Shown here: one piece after another, positions 62,838 through 64,000 of the stretch
How the letters are laid out: each line of letters begins with the position of its first letter
How positions within the stretch are numbered: the stretch's first letter is position 1
Position numbers and translations under genes: made by a program
Source: Synechococcales cyanobacterium C42_A2020_086
GTDB taxonomy: Bacteria > Cyanobacteriota > Cyanobacteriia > Elainellales > Elainellaceae
NCBI GenBank assembly: GCA_015272325.1
Contig: JACYLU010000021.1
Location: 1-64,000, forward strand
Length of the DNA: 64,000 nt
Direction of reading: 5' to 3'
The notes under the pieces: model-generated
Seen by the model: the letters and a program-made list of their open reading frames with translations, nothing else
Databases searched by the model: none
What the model was told of the DNA's origin: nothing

Positions 62838-64000
62838 TCAAGACTGTGACCTTGCTCTACCTGATTCAGCAATAAAGTTGGCGATGGCGTCGTCTTCCAG
62901 GTTGCAGTGGTCGATGATGGCGTCGAGAATCTCGGTTTCTGCCTCCGAAATACCGTCCTTCTCCGCTACCCGGAGACATTGCGACAGCAGCGGCACCGAG
63001 AAATCGCAGTCGAGCTGTTGCAGTAAGGCTCCTAACGGCTCGGGTGACTTGAGATGCTGAGCCATCGCCTCCAGGGACTCGGGAGCAAATTGTAGCTGCT
63101 CTAGCTCCGGCAGAATATCGTCCCAGGTTTTGTCGGGATGACCCGCCAGAACCATGTGCGCCAAAATTTGGTCCATCACCGCCTGCTGGGACATCGCTAT
63201 CGTCAGATACTGTTCGCTTTCGGCCTGAATTGTCTCAAGGGTTGCATCCGACGGCTCTTCTGTCTCCGCTTCCAGCTTAGATTCGTAGAAGCGACAGGCG
63301 GCATAGCCCAAGGTGTACAGCATCGTGGCATTGGTGCCCGCCCCGATCAGCATTCCCGCTAGCGGCACATTGCGCAGAAACCCTAGCCCGGCTCTCATAG
63401 CATTGCGTCCGCCCAGCGCCAGCCCAAATACGCCCAGTACTTCGCCTTTGCGCTTCGCGTCACTCAGGTCCATGCCATAGGCAGCAGCAATTTGGTACAC
63501 CATTTCGGTTTGTAGCGCCGTTGTTGCCGCGAGATCCACCGCGAGCAGTGCCGTCGCCACCCCCGGCAGCACACTACTCGCCAAGCCAATGCCGCCCGCC
63601 AAGAGTGCCTTCCGCACCATGATCCGGTGAGAAATCTGCTTGGGGGTTTCGTTAGGATACTGCTCCTGTAGCTCCCGAACTGCCGCAACCGCTTTCACCA
63701 CATCTACCTGATCGGTAAGCGTCACCAGCCAGTCGAGTTTCAGTGCACCTGCAAAGCGCCGCACAAAAGGCACCTTGCCGAGCAACGTCATGACCTGCCC
63801 CGCCGCGTGAGTGGTGTATTCAATCGAGCGCACTGTCGTTTGAGCCGCAGCTTTACCCAACTGCCCCACGGTGTCTACTAGCGCTCCACTCGTGCGTAGC
63901 ACCGACTTTCCTGTGTAGCGAACCGACTTCAGCCAACTCTGCTGCAATCGCTGCCGCCGAGAGACGCGAGCATTCTGAGAGGGTTGAGAGGATTCCGGTT
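62838..64000 (-). CDS. EcsC-family membrane-associated protein, N-terminus beyond right edge
   Basis: The frame is open from 62838 to the window edge; a TTG at 63947 could start a 369-residue form, but the coding-like sequence continues (PESSQPSQNARVSRR). Two hydrophobic hairpins lie near residues 115-140 and 185-215 (counting from 63947), with TTALQTEMVYQIAAAYGMDL and VFGLALGGRNAMRAGLGFLR, as in EcsC/DUF697-type proteins. The C-terminal part has TerB-like acidic helices (VAEKDGISEAETEILDAIID). Role unknown, possibly membrane-associated stress proteins. Confidence 0.7.
   Translation of the reverse strand, partial: PESSQPSQNARVSRRQRLQQSWLKSVRYTGKSVLRTSGALVDTVGQLGKAAAQTTVRSIEYTTHAAGQVMTLLGKVPFVRRFAGALKLDWLVTLTDQVDVVKAVAAVRELQEQYPNETPKQISHRIMVRKALLAGGIGLASSVLPGVATALLAVDLAATTALQTEMVYQIAAAYGMDLSDAKRKGEVLGVFGLALGGRNAMRAGLGFLRNVPLAGMLIGAGTNATMLYTLGYAACRFYESKLEAETEEPSDATLETIQAESEQYLTIAMSQQAVMDQILAHMVLAGHPDKTWDDILPELEQLQFAPESLEAMAQHLKSPEPLGALLQQLDCDFSVPLLSQCLRVAEKDGISEAETEILDAIIDHCNLEDDAIANFIAESGRARSQS

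Overview
The window looks like part of a cyanobacterial chromosome. GCGATCGC-type (HIP1-like) palindromes are scattered throughout. Housekeeping genes include the cyanobacterial proton-extrusion protein PxcA, a DUF3370 protein, a DUF1802 protein, cyanobacterial-type citramalate synthase and several Uma2-family genes. GC content looks moderate, somewhat above 50% by eye. I cannot name the genus.

Layout. 0-5.6 kb: ordinary genes (proline-rich membrane protein cut by the left edge, 2Fe-2S ferredoxin, cimA, KGG-repeat protein, pxcA, two small paralogous proteins). 5.8-41.2 kb: a large accessory/defence island. It starts with a cysteine desulfurase and broken Uma2 genes. Next is a plus-strand three-gene cassette (7.8-13.3 kb: DUF559-type nuclease, winged-helix-like protein, double ATPase with a HerA-like half) flanked by 42-bp direct repeats that lie in Uma2 gene fragments. 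Then comes a 23.5-kb run of twelve genes, all on the minus strand and read from 37.8 to 14.3 kb: DUF4007, P-loop ATPase, DUF5131, TcmP, a DUF3883-like protein, PAPS-reductase-like BrxP/DndC, DUF262/DUF1524 effector, second DUF4007, small unknown, BrxC-like ATPase, a giant NERD-kinase-kinase-PglZ fusion, and a short BrxL. This is a BREX type-4-like locus with unusual additions. The island closes with another Uma2 gene and a plus-strand pair: a 69-residue protein and a DNA-phosphorothioation-associated methyltransferase with a duplicated domain.

41.5-64 kb is again mostly housekeeping: dnaN, a probable replication origin with DnaA boxes (42.9-43.1 kb), era, a MOSC protein, pgsA, DUF3370, SGNH-like protein, pyroglutamyl-peptidase-like protein, prolyl oligopeptidase, GST, sensor histidine kinase, PEBP lipoprotein, DUF1802, TerB-like/AAA+ protein, GT-C mannosyltransferase-like protein, a frameshifted dynamin-like remnant, vanadium-haloperoxidase-like protein, an Ala/Lys/Glu-repeat secreted protein and an EcsC-like protein cut by the right edge.

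How the island may work (inference). BrxC, PglZ and BrxL are the BREX core. The PAPS-reductase-like protein takes the place of the usual PglX methylase and, with a cysteine desulfurase and the phosphorothioation-associated methyltransferase nearby, suggests sulfur-based DNA marking. The DUF262/DUF1524 protein resembles modification-sensing nucleases (GmrSD/SspE type). The kinase pair fused to PglZ resembles PglW of type-2 BREX joined to its usual partner. Short overlaps of the ATGA or TAATG kind between genes support co-expression. No tRNA, rRNA, CRISPR array or transposase gene was recognised.
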